From Dehalococcoidia bacterium (GTDB lineage Bacteria > Chloroflexota > Dehalococcoidia > UBA2979): DNA of 53,258 nucleotides. The position numbers and the translations under genes were made by a program. Positions 34,297 to 44,152 of the stretch are shown here, one piece after another. The first letter of the stretch is position 1; each line of letters opens with the position of its first letter. The stretch covers positions 1 through 53,258 of the forward strand of contig JANQNP010000109.1 of assembly GCA_028279505.1 (NCBI GenBank). Reading direction: 5' to 3'. Under the pieces are notes generated by a model. That model had not been told where the DNA came from and ran no database searches. It worked only from the letters and a program-made list of their open reading frames with translations.

Positions 34297-34944
34297 CTAG
34301 CCGCGCGACTCGAGCAGCGCGATGCGTCGCGTGTCACCGAGGTTGCGGCGGTTCACCGTCAGGCGTGACACCGCCTCTTCTGGCTCGGTCCCGATCGCCT
34401 CGAGGAATGCGCCCAGCTCCTCGGAGGCACCGCTCGAGGCCGGCTGGTACCCCACCGGAATGACCATCTTCGGCTCGAGGGCGCGCGCCACGCGCGCCGC
34501 GCCCGCCGGGTCGAGCCCACCGGGCAGGGCAATTGGCAGGATGAGGATGTCGACGCCCGAGAGGGCATCCGACTGCGCAGCCGTCGGTGGCTGTCCGAGC
34601 CCACCGAGGTGCGCGAAGCTCATCTCCTCCGCCTGACAGACGTAGATCGTCGTCGCCTCGGGGGTCGCGTCCTCGTCGCCTTCGGGAGTGGGCCAGAGTG
34701 CGCGGACGCCCTCGATCTGGACGCTGAGGATCTCGTACTCACCGGGGCCGTCTACCACCACGGGATCGCCCTTGATCCCCTTCACGTGGTTGTGATGCGG
34801 CTGCTCCTTGCGACTGACCGTGGCGATGTCGCCGGACGGGCGCGCCATGTCGATGCCGCCGGAGCGATCGGTCGGGTCCATGACGAGCGCCGCATGCCGA
34901 GTCCGCACGCGGACGGCCGCACGACCCAGCCAGGTGATGTCCAC
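34297..34944 (-). CDS. Degenerate metallo-beta-lactamase-fold protein
   Basis: A 215-residue protein resembling UlaG-type metal-dependent hydrolases: VDITWLGRAAVRVRT at the start (canonical ITWLGHA), GDPVVVDGPGEYEI, SFAHLGGLGQPPT and the ILILPIALPGGLDPAGAARVARALEPKMVIPVGY end. The metal-binding HxHxDH motif, expected after the ATVS strand, reads SRKEQPHHNHV, and the first His is Arg, so metal binding is probably lost or changed. A regulatory or structural role is possible. Translation starts at GTG 34944. A TACGAT box at 34994-34989 could be its -10. A small hairpin lies at 34275-34292, near its stop. Confidence 0.78.
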   Translation of the reverse strand: MDITWLGRAAVRVRTRHAALVMDPTDRSGGIDMARPSGDIATVSRKEQPHHNHVKGIKGDPVVVDGPGEYEILSVQIEGVRALWPTPEGDEDATPEATTIYVCQAEEMSFAHLGGLGQPPTAAQSDALSGVDILILPIALPGGLDPAGAARVARALEPKMVIPVGYQPASSGASEELGAFLEAIGTEPEEAVSRLTVNRRNLGDTRRIALLESRG

Positions 34945-35053
34945 GCGCGCTCCGAGTCTCGGGGAGGAGTCCTAGGGAAGGAAGCCGAATCGTATCGAGG
35001 CAACCCGCCACGAACCAGTGTTCATGGGCGGATCCGGCAGCCTGCGGGCGCCG

Positions 35054-36385
35054 CTAGACGGGCTCCGAGGGGATCGCCAGCACCTCGGGCGCGTCGGGTG
35101 CCTCGAACGCTCGCATCGCGCGCGGGTGGGCGAGCGCGATCGCCGCGTTGTGTGCCCAGCCGGTGGCGTTCACGAGGCAGACGAGCACGTGATCGTCGCG
35201 GACGCCCTTCGCGTTGCCATCGAGTTCGACCTCCGGGTCCTCCTCGACGAGGTTCAGCGTCGGCGGGATCTTGCCTCGATGCATCGCCTCCAGCATCACG
35301 GCCAGCGTCAGCGGGCCGGAGGCGCCGAGCAGGTGCCCGGTGTGGCCCTTCAGCGCCGGCGAGTAGAGGTGGTGGCGCGTCGACGCGCCGAAGATCCGGC
35401 GCACGCCGAGTGCCTCGGAGCGATCGCCCTCGACGCTGCCGGCGGCGTGGAGCGCGATCACGTCGACCTCGGCCTGGATCCGCCCGCTCGACACGAGCGC
35501 GAGCTGCAGCGCCTGACCGATCTGCCCGGCGTCCATCGCCGGTGTCCCGCCGGTACCCGGCGAGAAGGTCATCCCGTGGCCCTCGATCTCCGCGAGGATG
35601 GTCGCGCCGCGCGCCTCTGCGACCTCCATCGCCTCGAGCGCGACGATCGCCGCACCCTCCCCGAGGACGAAGCCGTCGCGCCCGGTGTCGAGCGGCCGCG
35701 ACGACCCGGTCGGGTCGTCGTTCCGCGCCGAGAGCGCGCCCGTCCCCTGGAACGCCGCGAGCGTCAGCGGGGTGATCGGCGCCTCGGCGCCGCCGGCGAG
35801 CGCGACCAGCGCCTCGCCGCGCTGGATCATCGAGGCGGCCTCGATGATCGCGTTCAGGCCCCCGGCCGAGCGGTTCTCAACCTGGAGCACCGGCCCGCTC
35901 ACCCCGAGTAACGAGGCGATGCGGTCCGCCGGCGCGTGCGGCCGCGCGTGCGGTGCGAGCGTCGCCGCCGCACCGTCGATGTCGCCGGCGATGATCGCGC
36001 GGGCGCCCTCGAGCAGCAGATCTTCCTCGGGACGTTCGGACGCAGTGACGACGGCGACCTGGCCGCGGTTCTCCGGGGTGAAGCTGAGCCCCGCACCCTG
36101 CACCGCGGAGAGCGCGGCGCTCACCGCGAAGCGCGAGCGCAGGTCGAGGGCGTCCCAGTAGGCCTCATCGAAGCGGGTGTCGCGCTCGAGGGCGTCGGGG
36201 ACCTCGGCGGCGATGCGGGTGGCGAAGCCAGACGCGTCGAAGCGGGTGATCGGACCGACGCCGGATCGCCCGTCCTCGATCGCCTGCCAGAGCTCGCCGG
36301 TGGTGCGCCCGAGCGAGCACACCACCCCCACCCCGGTGATGACGACACGTCGTGGTTCGGAGTCGGAGCCCTCGGAGTTGACCAT
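35054..36385 (-). CDS. Beta-ketoacyl-ACP synthase II-like protein with Ser in place of Cys
   Basis: A 443-residue thiolase-fold protein of the FabF type: RRVVITGVGVVCSLGRTTGELW, a mid-protein GGAEAPITPLTLAAFQGTGALS and GRDGFVLGEGAAIVALEA. In FabF the nucleophile sits in TACATG; here the aligned segment is NRSAGG, so Ser173 replaces Cys. The two active-site His (His313 in LHAAGS, normally HGTGT, and His351 in KGHTGHLLGASG) and Lys346 remain. Normal condensation should not work, but decarboxylation of a malonyl or acyl group could. It follows fabH by 25 bases on the same strand, suggesting a paired role. Confidence 0.85.
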   Translation of the reverse strand: MVNSEGSDSEPRRVVITGVGVVCSLGRTTGELWQAIEDGRSGVGPITRFDASGFATRIAAEVPDALERDTRFDEAYWDALDLRSRFAVSAALSAVQGAGLSFTPENRGQVAVVTASERPEEDLLLEGARAIIAGDIDGAAATLAPHARPHAPADRIASLLGVSGPVLQVENRSAGGLNAIIEAASMIQRGEALVALAGGAEAPITPLTLAAFQGTGALSARNDDPTGSSRPLDTGRDGFVLGEGAAIVALEAMEVAEARGATILAEIEGHGMTFSPGTGGTPAMDAGQIGQALQLALVSSGRIQAEVDVIALHAAGSVEGDRSEALGVRRIFGASTRHHLYSPALKGHTGHLLGASGPLTLAVMLEAMHRGKIPPTLNLVEEDPEVELDGNAKGVRDDHVLVCLVNATGWAHNAAIALAHPRAMRAFEAPDAPEVLAIPSEPV

Positions 36386-36410
36386 GACCTAGGTATACCC
36401 GAGGCCGGCG

Positions 36411-37445
36411 CTAGCGGGCGGGCACCAGCTCCGCCTCGCGAACGTCGTGCGTCGCGCCGCAACACGGCGACGACCATTCGAGGACCGTCGCACCCCAGGT
36501 CAGGCCGGCGCCGATCGTGCTCAGGAGCACTCGATCACCGGCGTGGAGCCGCCCCTCGGCCTCGGCTTCGGCCAGCGCGATCGGGATCGTCGCACTCGAT
36601 GTGTTCCCGTAGCGGTCGATCGTGACCATCATCCGATCGCGGGGCAGGCCGAGGCTGTCGGCGACAGCGGTCATGATGCGCAGGTTCGCCTGGTGCGGGA
36701 CGAACAGGTCGACGTCCTCCACCGTCAGCCCCGAGGCCGCGAGCGCCGCGCGGCAAGACTGCCGCATCTCCTCGACGGCCGCGCGGAACAGCGCGCGACC
36801 GTTCATCACGATGTGCGCCTCCTGCTCGAGCGGCCCTCGAGGTGCGGCGGGGCCGCCGGCGTAGACGACGTCGGCGCGCGCGCCGTCCGAGCGCATCACG
36901 AACGGGCCGATCGCGCCGTGCTCCTCGGGAGCGGCGGGCTCCAGCAGGGAGGCGCCGGCGCCGTCGCCGAACAGCACGCAGGTGTTGCGGTCCGACCAGT
37001 CGAGGAGCCGCGTGATCGCCTCGGTACCCACGACCACGACGCGGTTGGCGGCGCCGGTGGCGATGTACTGCGACCCGATGCTGAGGCCGGTCAGGTAGCT
37101 CGCGCAGGCGGCGTTCACATCGAACGAGGAGGCGCGCTCCGCGCCGATCGCCTCCTGGATCCGCGTCGCGACCGCCGGGAACATCCCGTCGGGCGAGCAG
37201 GTCCCCGCGATCACGAGATCGATCTCGAGCGGGTCGACGTCCGCCGCCTCGAGCATCCGCCGCGCTGCCTCGACCCCGAGGGTGCTCGCCGCCTCCTCGG
37301 GAGCGGCGATCCGGCGTTCGCGGATCCCGGTGCGCGCCGTGATCCACTCGTCGCTGGTGTCGACGAGGCATTCGAGGTCAGCGTTCGTCATGACGCGATC
37401 GGGAAGATACGCGCCACTGGCGGTGATTCGGGCCGTGCGTGTCAT
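36411..37445 (-). CDS. fabH: 3-oxoacyl-ACP synthase III
   Basis: Condenses acetyl-CoA or another starter with malonyl-ACP to begin fatty acid chains. The 344 residues include TRTARITASGAYLPDRVMTNADLE, SDEWITARTGIRERRIA, the nucleophile Cys114 in DVNAACASYLTGL, His251 in FVPHQANLRIM and Asn281 in RYGNTSSATIP, so the triad is intact. The C-terminus carries an extra ~20 residues with a CCG pair. A TAGAGT box at 37508-37503 may be its -10. It is divergent from hrcA and leads the fabH-ketosynthase pair. Confidence 0.93.
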   Translation of the reverse strand: MTRTARITASGAYLPDRVMTNADLECLVDTSDEWITARTGIRERRIAAPEEAASTLGVEAARRMLEAADVDPLEIDLVIAGTCSPDGMFPAVATRIQEAIGAERASSFDVNAACASYLTGLSIGSQYIATGAANRVVVVGTEAITRLLDWSDRNTCVLFGDGAGASLLEPAAPEEHGAIGPFVMRSDGARADVVYAGGPAAPRGPLEQEAHIVMNGRALFRAAVEEMRQSCRAALAASGLTVEDVDLFVPHQANLRIMTAVADSLGLPRDRMMVTIDRYGNTSSATIPIALAEAEAEGRLHAGDRVLLSTIGAGLTWGATVLEWSSPCCGATHDVREAELVPAR

Positions 37446-37569
37446 GTGCGATCCGTCCGCATTCGGTGCCCGTCGTCGGCGGCGGGTACCGAACCGGACC
37501 GGACTCTAACAAGAAATGCGGGCTTCTTGGCATAACAACAGCTCAAACGACCGTCCGGGGAAACCATCG

Positions 37570-37598
37570 TTGACCCCTTTTCAGCACCCCCGTACAAT
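37570..37598 (+). promoter_or_regulatory. Heat-shock operon promoter
   Basis: TTGACC (37570-37575) and TACAAT (37593-37598) are separated by exactly 17 bases; both boxes match the sigma-70 consensus in five of six positions. Transcription begins near 37605, just ahead of CIRCE. Confidence 0.85.
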
Positions 37599-37610
37599 CG
37601 AGTTCGTCGA

Positions 37611-37637
37611 TTAGCACTCTCCACCCGAGAGTGCTAA
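37611..37637 (+). promoter_or_regulatory. CIRCE operator
   Basis: TTAGCACTC, nine spacer bases and GAGTGCTAA form the perfect CIRCE inverted repeat, the binding site of HrcA. It covers about +6 to +33 of the transcript. No second copy was seen before dnaJ or elsewhere in the window. Confidence 0.97.
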
Positions 37638-37648
37638 CGGAGGAAATA

Positions 37649-38659
37649 GTGCTTACTGACCGGCGATCCGCGATCCTCGGACTGGTGATCGACGAGTACA
37701 TCTCGACGGCCACCCCCGTCAGTTCGCGTGCCCTCGTAAATCGCCACGGACTCGGCGTTTCCTCGGCCACGATCCGCAACGAACTCGCGCGCCTGGAGGA
37801 GGACGGGTACATCACCCATCCCTACACCTCGGCGGGCCGGGTGCCCTCGGACCGTGGTTACCGGCACTACGTCGAGGTGCTGATGGCGGAGGAGCCGGTC
37901 GGCGCCGACGAGCAGCGCACGATCGAGCACCAGCTGCACCAGGTGCGCGGCGGCCTCGACGAGTGGCTCAGCCTGACGGCGACGATCCTCGCGACGGCGG
38001 TGGACAGCGTCGCTGTGGTGACGCGCCCGCGCGCCGACGACGCGCGACTCAAGCACGCGCAGCTCGTCGAGCTGCAGAACGAGCTGGCGCTGCTGGTCGC
38101 CGTCATGGACGACGGCCGCGTGCGCCAGACGATGCTGACCCTCGCCAGCCCCCTGACGCAGGCCCAGCTGAACGCGCGCGCCGAACAGCTCAACCAGCTC
38201 CTCGCGGGCGCCGACCGCGCTGCGGCCGTCGAGGCGGCGAGCAACCAGGACGACCCGGACGACGAGCGCATCCTGCTCGCGATCGCGGATCTGATCGGCG
38301 AACAGCGCGTCGCCGAGGAGACCTACCTCGACGGCCTCCAGATCGTCCTCCAGCAACCCGAGTTCACGGACGTCGAGCGGCTGCGCGTCGCCGTCGACCG
38401 GCTGAACGCCTACGACGTGCGCGGGCTCGTCGAGCAGGCCAGCTCCGATGACATCGGCGAGACGCGCGTCCTCATCGGTGAGGAGCACGGGGACGAGGCG
38501 ATGCGCGACTGGAGCGTGGTCGTCGCGAGCTATGGCGACGGCGAGACGCACGGCTCCGTGGCCGTGCTCGGTCCAACCCGGATGCACTACCAGCGCTCGA
38601 TCCCGCGCGTGCGCTACGTGGCCTCGCTGATGAGTTCGCTGCTACACGACGTGCGCTAG
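37649..38659 (+). CDS. hrcA: Heat-inducible transcription repressor HrcA
   Basis: Represses class I heat-shock genes by binding CIRCE. The 336 residues have the winged-helix N-terminus (LTDRRSAILGLVIDEYISTATPVSSRALVNRHGLGVSSATIRNELARLEEDGYI, then HPYTSAGRVPSDRGYRHYV) and a C-terminal GAF-like region ending SIPRVRYVASLMSSLL. The start is GTG 37649, six bases after GGAGG, placed right behind CIRCE, so the gene controls its own operon. It begins hrcA-grpE-dnaK-phosphatase-dnaJ-prmA. Confidence 0.95.
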   Translation: MLTDRRSAILGLVIDEYISTATPVSSRALVNRHGLGVSSATIRNELARLEEDGYITHPYTSAGRVPSDRGYRHYVEVLMAEEPVGADEQRTIEHQLHQVRGGLDEWLSLTATILATAVDSVAVVTRPRADDARLKHAQLVELQNELALLVAVMDDGRVRQTMLTLASPLTQAQLNARAEQLNQLLAGADRAAAVEAASNQDDPDDERILLAIADLIGEQRVAEETYLDGLQIVLQQPEFTDVERLRVAVDRLNAYDVRGLVEQASSDDIGETRVLIGEEHGDEAMRDWSVVVASYGDGETHGSVAVLGPTRMHYQRSIPRVRYVASLMSSLLHDVR

Positions 38660-38682
38660 CCGACACGACTGGAATCGACTTG

Positions 38683-39231
38683 ATGAGCGATGAACCGCTG
38701 CAGGATGAGAACGCCTCGGAAGAGAGCGCCGGCGACGCCGTCGCGGCTGCCGATCCGCCGAGCGTCGCCGACCTCGAGGCGAAGATCGCGGAGCTAGAGC
38801 AGGCCCAGGCACGGGCGCTGGCCGACTACCGCAACCTCGAACGCCGCACCTCCGAGGGCCGCGCCGAGCTCCGCCGCCTGACGACCGCCTCGGCGGTCAT
38901 CAATCTGCTCCCGATCTACGACGACCTGAATCGCGCGATCGAGGCCGTCGAAGATGACATTGCGGAGCACGACTGGGTTTCCGGCATCAGCCTGATCCGC
39001 GACAAGTTCCGAGGCGTGCTCGACGCCACCGGGGCCAGCGAGATCGAAGCCCTCGGCAAGCCGTTCGACCCGCGCATGCACGAGGCGATGGGCTACGCGG
39101 CCGGACCGGAGGGCCAGATCGTCCACGTGATGCAGTCCGGCTGGGCGATCGACGAACACGTCGTGCGCCCGGCGATGGTGATGGTCGGGAACGGCGACGG
39201 CCCCGAGGCAGCCACGGACGAAGCCAGGTAA
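38683..39231 (+). CDS. grpE: Nucleotide exchange factor GrpE
   Basis: Releases ADP from DnaK. The 182 residues show an acidic N-terminus, the long coiled-coil helix (DLEAKIAELEQAQARALADYRNLERRTSEG) and the beta-wing end (GKPFDPRMHEAMGYAAGPEGQIVHVMQSGWAIDEHVVRPAMVMVG). The ATG at 38683 is used; a TTG three bases earlier is less likely. It lies 23 bases after hrcA and 78 before dnaK. Confidence 0.94.
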   Translation: MSDEPLQDENASEESAGDAVAAADPPSVADLEAKIAELEQAQARALADYRNLERRTSEGRAELRRLTTASAVINLLPIYDDLNRAIEAVEDDIAEHDWVSGISLIRDKFRGVLDATGASEIEALGKPFDPRMHEAMGYAAGPEGQIVHVMQSGWAIDEHVVRPAMVMVGNGDGPEAATDEAR

Positions 39232-39309
39232 CGACACCAACGCGACCGCGGCGCCGGCGCGCCCGTCGCTCAACGAGCTAGCGAACGCACCACCAAAGGA
39301 CCGGTCCCC

Positions 39310-41229
39310 ATGAGCAAGGTCATCGGCATCGACCTCGGCACCACGAACTCCGCGATGGCGGTGATGGAAGCCGGGAAGCCCCAGGTCATCCCGAACGTCG
39401 AGGGCGGGCGCACGACGCCGTCCGTCGTCGCCACTGGCAAGGACGAGGAACGCCTCGTCGGCACCGTCGCCAAGCGCCAGGCAGTGACGAACGCCGCGAA
39501 CACGCTGTACTCGGTGAAGCGCCTGATGGGCCGCCGCTTCGAGGACGAAGAGGTGCAGCGCTTCAAGGACGTCGCCGGCTTCGAGATCGTCAAGCTCGCC
39601 AACGGCGACGCGGGCGTGAAGATGGGCGACCGCGAGTTCAGCCCGCCCGAGGTCAGTGCCATGATCCTCCAGAAGCTGAAGGCGGACGCCGAGGCCTACC
39701 TCGGCGAGGAGGTCACCGAGGCGGTGATCACCGTCCCCGCGTACTTCAGCGACTCCCAGCGCCAGGCCACGCGCGACGCCGGCCGCATCGCCGGCCTCGA
39801 GGTGCTGCGCATCATCAACGAGCCGACCGCCGCGTCGCTCGCCTACGGCCTCGAGAAGGAGGGCGAGGAGCTGATCGCGGTCTACGACCTCGGTGGCGGC
39901 ACCTTCGATATCTCGATCCTCGAGCTGGGCGAGGGGACCTTCCAGGTGCGCGCCACGAACGGCGACACCTTCCTCGGTGGTGACGACTTCGACGACGTGA
40001 TCATCAACCACCTGGTCGACGAGTTCCTCAAGGACCAGGGCGTCGACCTCTCGCAGGACCGGACGGCGCTGCAGCGCCTGAAGGAGGCGGCCGAGAAGGC
40101 GAAGATCGAGCTCTCCTCGGCGCAGACGACCGAGGTGAACCTGCCGTTCATCACCGCCGACGCCTCTGGGCCGAAACACCTCGTCACCAACATCACGCGC
40201 GCACAGCTCGAGCAGCTCGTCGGCGACCTCGTCGACCGTTCGCTCAAGCCGTGCGAGCAGGCGCTCGCCGACGCGGGCATCGACGCATCGCGGATCGACG
40301 AGGTCGTGCTCGTCGGCGGGATGACGCGCATGCCGCTCGTCCAGCAGAAGGTCGAGGAGTTCTTCAAGAAGGAGCCCCACAAGGGCGTGAACCCGGATGA
40401 GGTCGTCGCGATCGGCGCGGCGATCCAGGCGGGCGTGCTCAAGGGCGACGTCAAGGACGTCCTGCTGCTCGACGTCACGCCGCTGACGCTGGGCATCGAA
40501 ACCCTCGGTGGCGTCATGACGCCGCTGATCGAGCGCAACACCACGATCCCGACGAGCCAGTCGCAGGTCTTCTCGACGGCGGCCGACAACCAGCCGTCGG
40601 TGGAGATCCACGTCATGCAGGGCGAGCGCTCGATGGCCTCCGACAACAAGTCGCTGGCGCGCTTCATCCTCGATGGCATCCTGCCCGCCCCTCGAGGGGT
40701 GCCGCAGGTCGAGGTGAGCTTCGACATCGACGCGAACGGCATCGTGACCGTCTCGGCGAAGGACCAGGCCACCGGCAAGGAGCAGCACGTCACCATCCAG
40801 GCGAGCTCCGGCCTTGATGACGCCGAGGTCGAGCGGCTCCAAAAGGAGGCGGAGCAGTTCGCCAGCGAGGACCAGGAGAAGCGCGAAGCGGTCGAGGTGC
40901 GCAACACCGGCGACTCGCTTGCCTACTCCGCCGAGAAGATGCTCAAGGACAACGAGGAGTCGGTCACCGACGAGCTGAAGGCGCCGGTGGAGACCGCGAT
41001 CAGCGAGCTGCGCGAAGCCCTGAACGGCGACGACGTGGCCGAGATCAGGTCGAAGACCGACGCGCTCTCCGAGGCGATGCAGGGCATCGGTCAGGCGATC
41101 TACGGCCAGGCCGACGCCGCCGCCAGCGCGGAGACGGTCTCCGAGGATGGCGCGACCAGTGGCGCGGCCCCGGAGGAGGACGACGGCGAAGAGGCGAGCA
41201 CGATCGAGGGCGAGTTCCGCGAGGTCTAG
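39310..41229 (+). CDS. dnaK: Chaperone DnaK (Hsp70)
   Basis: The 639-residue Hsp70 with ATPase motifs [71 protein letters not shown] and the [12 protein letters not shown] segment, followed by the substrate-binding domain ([23 protein letters not shown]) and a helical lid with an acidic tail ([18 protein letters not shown]). It folds nascent and stressed proteins with DnaJ and GrpE. AAAGGA precedes ATG 39310. A phosphatase gene follows after nine bases. Confidence 0.98.
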   Translation: MSKVIGIDLGTTNSAMAVMEAGKPQVIPNVEGGRTTPSVVATGKDEERLVGTVAKRQAVTNAANTLYSVKRLMGRRFEDEEVQRFKDVAGFEIVKLANGDAGVKMGDREFSPPEVSAMILQKLKADAEAYLGEEVTEAVITVPAYFSDSQRQATRDAGRIAGLEVLRIINEPTAASLAYGLEKEGEELIAVYDLGGGTFDISILELGEGTFQVRATNGDTFLGGDDFDDVIINHLVDEFLKDQGVDLSQDRTALQRLKEAAEKAKIELSSAQTTEVNLPFITADASGPKHLVTNITRAQLEQLVGDLVDRSLKPCEQALADAGIDASRIDEVVLVGGMTRMPLVQQKVEEFFKKEPHKGVNPDEVVAIGAAIQAGVLKGDVKDVLLLDVTPLTLGIETLGGVMTPLIERNTTIPTSQSQVFSTAADNQPSVEIHVMQGERSMASDNKSLARFILDGILPAPRGVPQVEVSFDIDANGIVTVSAKDQATGKEQHVTIQASSGLDDAEVERLQKEAEQFASEDQEKREAVEVRNTGDSLAYSAEKMLKDNEESVTDELKAPVETAISELREALNGDDVAEIRSKTDALSEAMQGIGQAIYGQADAAASAETVSEDGATSGAAPEEDDGEEASTIEGEFREV

Positions 41230-41238
41230 TCGCGAGTC

Positions 41239-41961
41239 ATGAACCAGCACTTCGACTTCGAGCAGGTCTACAACTTCCGCGACATGGGCGGGTACCGCGC
41301 CGCGGACGGTCGCACCGTGCGCTGGCGCCGGCTGTTCCGGTCGGGCGAGCCGCTGCGGATGTCCGCGGCCGAAGCGGACGAGCTCCGCGCGGAGGCGCCG
41401 ATCGCGACGGTGATCGACCTACGCAGCGAGGGTGAAGCGGACCACCCGCGCGGCCTCGGTCCGTTGATCGACGAGCGGGTGACGCGACACCACTTCCCGA
41501 TGGGCGACCCGCGCTCCAAGTACGAAGCGCGGTCGAGCGGAGAGTGGGATCCCAGGTACCCCGCCCTGATGGAGGAGCGCGGTTCTGTCTGGGCGACGGC
41601 GGTCGGCATCCTCGCGGACGAGGACGCCTACCCGGCGATGTTCCACTGCGTCACCGGCAAGGACCGCACGGGCGTGCTCGGCGCGCTGATCCTCGATGTG
41701 CTCGGGGTCGACGAGTCGACCATCCTCGAGGACTTCGGGCTCAGCCAGCGCGGGATGGACCGGCTGATCGCCGACCTCCGCGCGCGCGGCAAGATCACCG
41801 AGGACAATCCACCGAACCCGGCGCTCGGCGTGCCGGTGCCGGCGATGGAGCTGATGCTCGACTCGCTGCGCCAGAACCACGGGAGCGCCGCCAACTTCCT
41901 CGCGAAGCACGGCGTCGACGACGACACCCTGCAACGACTGACCGACCTGCTGCTCGAATAG
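41239..41961 (+). CDS. Tyrosine-protein phosphatase
   Basis: A 240-residue phosphatase of the Y_phosphatase3 (lipid/protein tyrosine phosphatase) group. [27 protein letters not shown] opens the domain, [11 protein letters not shown] follows, and the P-loop is [11 protein letters not shown], with the CxxxxxR nucleophile and Arg. It lies nine bases after dnaK and 115 before dnaJ, so it is embedded in the heat-shock operon; this is an unusual passenger. Substrate unknown. It ends before a -10 box at 42022-42027 that may serve dnaJ. Confidence 0.87.
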   Translation: MNQHFDFEQVYNFRDMGGYRAADGRTVRWRRLFRSGEPLRMSAAEADELRAEAPIATVIDLRSEGEADHPRGLGPLIDERVTRHHFPMGDPRSKYEARSSGEWDPRYPALMEERGSVWATAVGILADEDAYPAMFHCVTGKDRTGVLGALILDVLGVDESTILEDFGLSQRGMDRLIADLRARGKITEDNPPNPALGVPVPAMELMLDSLRQNHGSAANFLAKHGVDDDTLQRLTDLLLE

Positions 41962-42021
41962 CCGCGCAACGAGGGCGTATTCGAGGGCGTTCGCTGACAA
42001 TGAGGCACACGATCGCACTGC

Positions 42022-42027
42022 TAGACT
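42022..42027 (+). promoter_or_regulatory. Possible internal promoter of dnaJ
   Basis: TAGACT lies 49 bases before the dnaJ ATG in the 115-base gap. No -35 at the ideal distance is seen. It would separate dnaJ-prmA partly from CIRCE control. Confidence 0.35.
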
Positions 42028-42076
42028 TGATCCCGACGCGGTCCCACTTCGCCGGGACCACCCCCGCAACACCCGG

Positions 42077-43192
42077 ATGCCGATGACCACTCAGCAAGAC
42101 CCGTACTCAGTGCTTGGCGTGACGCGCGATGCCTCCGCGGAGGACATCAAGCGCGCCTTCCGCAAGCTGGCGATGGAGTACCACCCCGACCGCAACCAGG
42201 ACGACGGCGCGGAAGAGCGCTTCAAGTCCGTGAACGCGGCCTACGAGGTCCTCTCCGACCCGGAGAAGCGCGCGCGCTTCGACCGCTTCGGTCAGACCGA
42301 CGGCGGCAACGGTCAGGGCTTCGCCGGCTTCGAGTCGATGGGTGGCTTCGGCGACATCTTCGACGCCTTCTTCCGCGGTACCGCCGCGCGCCGCGCTGGC
42401 CCGCAGCGTGGCGCCGACCTCGAGGCCCGGCTCACGATCGACTTCGAGGAGTCGATCTTCGGCGCCGAGAAGGAGATCACGTTCCACCGCACCGAGAACT
42501 GCAAGGACTGTCGGGGCTCCGGCCAGCGCGGCGGCGCCGCGCGTGACACCTGCGAGGCCTGCGACGGCACCGGCGAGATCCGGCGCGTGCAGCAGTCGCT
42601 CTTCGGCCAGTACGTGAACGTCGCCGCCTGCCCCACCTGCGAGGGCGAGGGCAGCGTCGTCACAGACGCCTGCACCACCTGCAAGGGCAAGGGCCAGCAG
42701 CGCATCCGCGTCTCCCAGCACATCAAGGTGCCCGCCGGCGTCGAGGGTGGATCGCAGATCCGCTTCGCCGGCGAGGGGGACGCCGGCGCCCGCGGTGGCC
42801 CGAACGGCAACCTGTACATCGAGCTCCAGGTCGAACCGCACGAGGTCTTCACCCGCGCCGACCGCGACCTCGTCTACGAGCTCCCGCTAAACATCGCGCA
42901 GGCGGCGCTCGGCACCACGGTCGAGATCCCGACGATCGACGGCGACGAGATCGAGCTGGAGCTGAAGCCCGGAACCCAGCACGGCGAGCTGCACACCGTG
43001 AAGGACCGAGGCGTCCCGCACCTCCGCGGCTCCGGCCGCGGCAACATGCTCGTCCGCACGCACGTCGTGACGCCGCAGAAGCTCTCGGATGACCAGAAGG
43101 AGCTGCTCGCGCAGCTTGCAGAGTCGCTCGGCACGCCCGAGGTGCCTGACGACAGCTCCATCTTCGACCGTATCCGCGGCGCGTTCGGCTAG
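42077..43192 (+). CDS. dnaJ: Chaperone DnaJ (Hsp40)
   Basis: Co-chaperone of DnaK. The 371 residues contain the J-domain ([33 protein letters not shown] with the HPD triad), a Gly/Phe-rich linker ([21 protein letters not shown]), four zinc-binding CxxCxGxG repeats ([32 protein letters not shown]) and the C-terminal substrate domains. It is a full type I DnaJ. ATG 42077 is followed by a second ATG at 42083; either may be used. prmA follows 36 bases later. Confidence 0.97.
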   Translation: MPMTTQQDPYSVLGVTRDASAEDIKRAFRKLAMEYHPDRNQDDGAEERFKSVNAAYEVLSDPEKRARFDRFGQTDGGNGQGFAGFESMGGFGDIFDAFFRGTAARRAGPQRGADLEARLTIDFEESIFGAEKEITFHRTENCKDCRGSGQRGGAARDTCEACDGTGEIRRVQQSLFGQYVNVAACPTCEGEGSVVTDACTTCKGKGQQRIRVSQHIKVPAGVEGGSQIRFAGEGDAGARGGPNGNLYIELQVEPHEVFTRADRDLVYELPLNIAQAALGTTVEIPTIDGDEIELELKPGTQHGELHTVKDRGVPHLRGSGRGNMLVRTHVVTPQKLSDDQKELLAQLAESLGTPEVPDDSSIFDRIRGAFG

Positions 43193-43228
43193 CGCCTCCT
43201 CGACGGCGCGATCACCCGGGACGAGGTC

Positions 43229-44152
43229 ATGGCGGGCGAACGCTGGACCGAGGTGACCGTCCACGTCGCCCCGGCCGACGCTGACCTCGTGAGCACCATC
43301 CTCGCCGACGTGACCGGCCAGCCGGCCTCGATCGAACCGCAGATCCGCCGCATCGAGCACGTCGACTTCGGCTACGAGGAGATCGACGCACCGGTCACCG
43401 TCCGCGGCTACGCAGAGGCGGCGCTCCCGGCGGAGCGTCGCGCCGCGATCGAGGTGGCGCTCGCGCGGCTCCGCCTCGACACACCGCTCGAGCCGCCCAG
43501 CTTCCGTGAGCTCGACCCGACCGACTGGGCCGAGGAGTGGAAGCGCTTCTACGACGTGCAGCACGTCGGCGACAGGCTGGTGATTCGCCCCTCCTGGCTC
43601 GAGTACGACGCCCGCGAGGGTGAGGTGGTCCTCGACCTCGACCCGGGCGCCGCCTTCGGCACCGGGCAGCACGAGACGACCCGATTGTGCCTCGGTGCGA
43701 TCGAGCGCCAGCTCCGGGCCGGCGCGGAGGTGATCGACCTCGGCTGCGGCTCGGGCATCCTCGCGATCGCCGCGGCGCGGCTCGGGGCGGGGCGCGTCCA
43801 CGCCGTCGACATCGACCCGGAGGCGATCCGCGTCACCAACGAGAACGCGGCGGCGAACGCCGTCGCCGACCAGATCGAGGCGTCGCCCGGCTCGCTGGGC
43901 GACGCCTGGCCCTGGCCGGACGACCCGCCGAGGGACGTCGACCTCCTCGTCGCCAACATCTCCTCGGGGATCGTGCTGCAGCTGCTGCCGGAGATGGCGG
44001 CGGCACTCAGCGCGAACGGTCGCGCCGTCCTCAGCGGGTTCCTAGCGAAGGACGACGCGGAGATCGAGACGGCGGTCGGCGTGGCCGGACTGGTCGTGCT
44101 TGAGAGGATCGCCGAGGGCGACTGGGCCTGCCTGGTGGCCGCGCGGGTCTAG
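43229..44152 (+). CDS. prmA: Ribosomal protein L11 methyltransferase
   Basis: Trimethylates ribosomal protein L11 with S-adenosylmethionine. The 307 residues have the N-terminal substrate domain (WTEVTVHVAPADADLVSTIL), then LDLDPGAAFGTGQHETTRLCL, the SAM loop VIDLGCGSGILAIAAARLGA and the LLVANISSGIV catalytic region. The dnaJ-prmA order is common in many bacteria. The ATG is at 43229. Its stop overlaps that of the convergent M23 gene by four bases. Confidence 0.94.
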   Translation: MAGERWTEVTVHVAPADADLVSTILADVTGQPASIEPQIRRIEHVDFGYEEIDAPVTVRGYAEAALPAERRAAIEVALARLRLDTPLEPPSFRELDPTDWAEEWKRFYDVQHVGDRLVIRPSWLEYDAREGEVVLDLDPGAAFGTGQHETTRLCLGAIERQLRAGAEVIDLGCGSGILAIAAARLGAGRVHAVDIDPEAIRVTNENAAANAVADQIEASPGSLGDAWPWPDDPPRDVDLLVANISSGIVLQLLPEMAAALSANGRAVLSGFLAKDDAEIETAVGVAGLVVLERIAEGDWACLVAARV

